From Spirobacillus cienkowskii (GTDB lineage: Bacteria > Bdellovibrionota_B > Oligoflexia > Silvanigrellales > Silvanigrellaceae), in NCBI RefSeq assembly GCF_037081835.1, contig NZ_CP146516.1:387501-451500 (forward strand): 64,000 bases of DNA, read 5' to 3'. This document shows positions 63,351-64,000 of this stretch, piece after piece. Position numbers and translations under genes: made by a program. The notes below the pieces were generated by a model. It had not been told where the DNA came from, ran no database searches, and saw only the letters and a list, made by a program, of their open reading frames with translations. How positions within the stretch are numbered: position 1 is the first letter of the stretch; each line of letters begins with the position of its first letter.

Positions 63351-64000
63351 TTATCCTTTAAATTTAATAAAAGAACTAAAAAATTTTAATGCAATATCTT
63401 TTTTACCAGAAACTGGTTCTTTTATTAAAATGCTATCATTATTTTCTATAAAGATAGCGTTGTGATCATTATTGTTTTTCCAAATATCTTTAATATTACT
63501 ATATAGGATAGCATTAAGTTGTTTTATTTGCATATGTTCACATGCAGCTTTTATTCCTTCTTCTTGCTTTCCTGATGTTAGTTTAGCCGCGGCCTTAAAT
63601 CTAATTTTAGAAATATTTTCAAGATCAATAATTTTTTTAGTTTTATTTAGTTCAAGATGAACTTTTTCTTGAGTGCTCGAGATTTTCTCAGAAAATTTAT
63701 TTTTACAAATAAAATCTGATCCAGCCACTAAATGAATTATTCCATCGAAATCTTTTTCATTAATATTTTTGACATAATTATACATATCTTCATACTCTGG
63801 AAGATTAGCAATAGTTTGATATTGATATTCTGGTACTTCAAAATTTGTGTTACCTAGAATAAGTTTAGTTTTTATTCCCATAGCATAAAAAACTTTTGCA
63901 ACTTCAATACCTAAAGAGCCAGTTGATAAGTTTGTTATGCATCGAACAGGATCAATCATGATCCGTGTGCCCCCAGCGGTGATTATGATATTCTGGGAGT
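63351..64000 (-). CDS. Phosphopantothenate-cysteine ligase (CoaB domain), cut by window end
   Basis: The reverse frame is open to base 64000: before the ATG at 63959 it still reads NIIITAGGTRI, then MIDPVRCITNLSTGSLG, the CoaB start motif. The gene thus begins beyond the window and only 216 residues are visible. It may be the C-terminal half of a CoaBC (Dfp) protein or a free CoaB. The AVADY segment is AGSDF here and the C-terminal half is divergent. It would join cysteine to 4'-phosphopantothenate for CoA. Confidence 0.82.
   Translation of the reverse strand, partial: SQNIIITAGGTRIMIDPVRCITNLSTGSLGIEVAKVFYAMGIKTKLILGNTNFEVPEYQYQTIANLPEYEDMYNYVKNINEKDFDGIIHLVAGSDFICKNKFSEKISSTQEKVHLELNKTKKIIDLENISKIRFKAAAKLTSGKQEEGIKAACEHMQIKQLNAILYSNIKDIWKNNNDHNAIFIENNDSILIKEPVSGKKDIALKFFSSFIKFKG

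Overview
The window is AT-rich bacterial chromosome, almost gap-free, with many GTG and TTG starts placed after good Shine-Dalgarno sites. It reads as a motile, diderm (LPS-making) bacterium. A full flagellar export cluster, a CsrA/FliA/FlhF/FlhG regulatory set, Lpt genes and a pertussis-toxin-like ADP-ribosyltransferase together suggest a low-GC member of the Bdellovibrionota/Oligoflexia (Silvanigrellales-like). That placement is inference from content and composition; no 16S is present to test it.

Layout. 1-170: end of a ribosomal RNA operon (5S rRNA). 267-5177: a DbpA-like RNA helicase, a YihY-type membrane protein and an unusual DUF455/ATP-grasp fusion. 5343-18518: one long forward flagellar operon, fliL-M-N-O-P-Q-R-flhB-flhA-flhF-flhG-fliA-cheY, followed by a degenerate PilZ-like protein and a DUF2802-like coiled-coil protein. 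18693-23224: an accessory-looking trio (SAM methyltransferase, MFS transporter, secreted ADP-ribosyltransferase with lectin-like C-terminus). 23242-27390 (reverse): yfgM-bamB-ybeY-corC, an envelope/ribosome housekeeping run. 27590-29275: csrA and a MurA homologue with two active-site substitutions. 29478-29677: two identical tRNA-Val genes. 29792-38893: mixed envelope and accessory genes (L,D-transpeptidase, matrixin lipoprotein, RlmK, REC-CheX phosphatase, M3 peptidase, poly-aspartate protein). 39077-41251 (reverse): tRNA-Ser, SRP RNA and dnaX. 41456-45758 (forward): rplU-rpmA, obg-rsfS-rlmH, comF-like and rlpA-like genes. 45755-51165 (reverse): pabB-pabA-lptC-lptA-lptB-O-antigen ligase. 51375-57795: AMP nucleosidase, then (reverse) a HEAT/HEPN protein, flagellin, a two-domain QueD-like protein and QueE. 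57855-64000 (reverse): aldehyde dehydrogenase, ABC exporter, COG3014-type lipoprotein, PlsC and a CoaB domain cut by the window end.

How the parts fit. The flagellar operon encodes the export gate (FliPQR-FlhBA), the switch (FliMN), the number/placement pair FlhF-FlhG, sigma-28 and CheY. The flagellin gene lies 39 kb away, directly behind a HEPN-motif gene whose last codons contain a good sigma-28 promoter. Its leader can fold into two mutually exclusive hairpins carrying GGA motifs, which with csrA in the same window suggests FliA plus CsrA control of flagellin. The lpt/O-antigen, RlpA, L,D-transpeptidase, MurA-like and BamB genes are envelope functions. Obg, RsfS, RlmH, RlmK, YbeY, DbpA, L21 and L27 are ribosome functions.

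The most distinctive items are the one-chain ADP-ribosyltransferase/lectin toxin, the HEAT-HEPN gene coupled to flagellin, the flagellin leader itself, the MurA homologue with Asp for Cys115 and Ser for Lys22, and the ferritin-like/ATP-grasp fusion.
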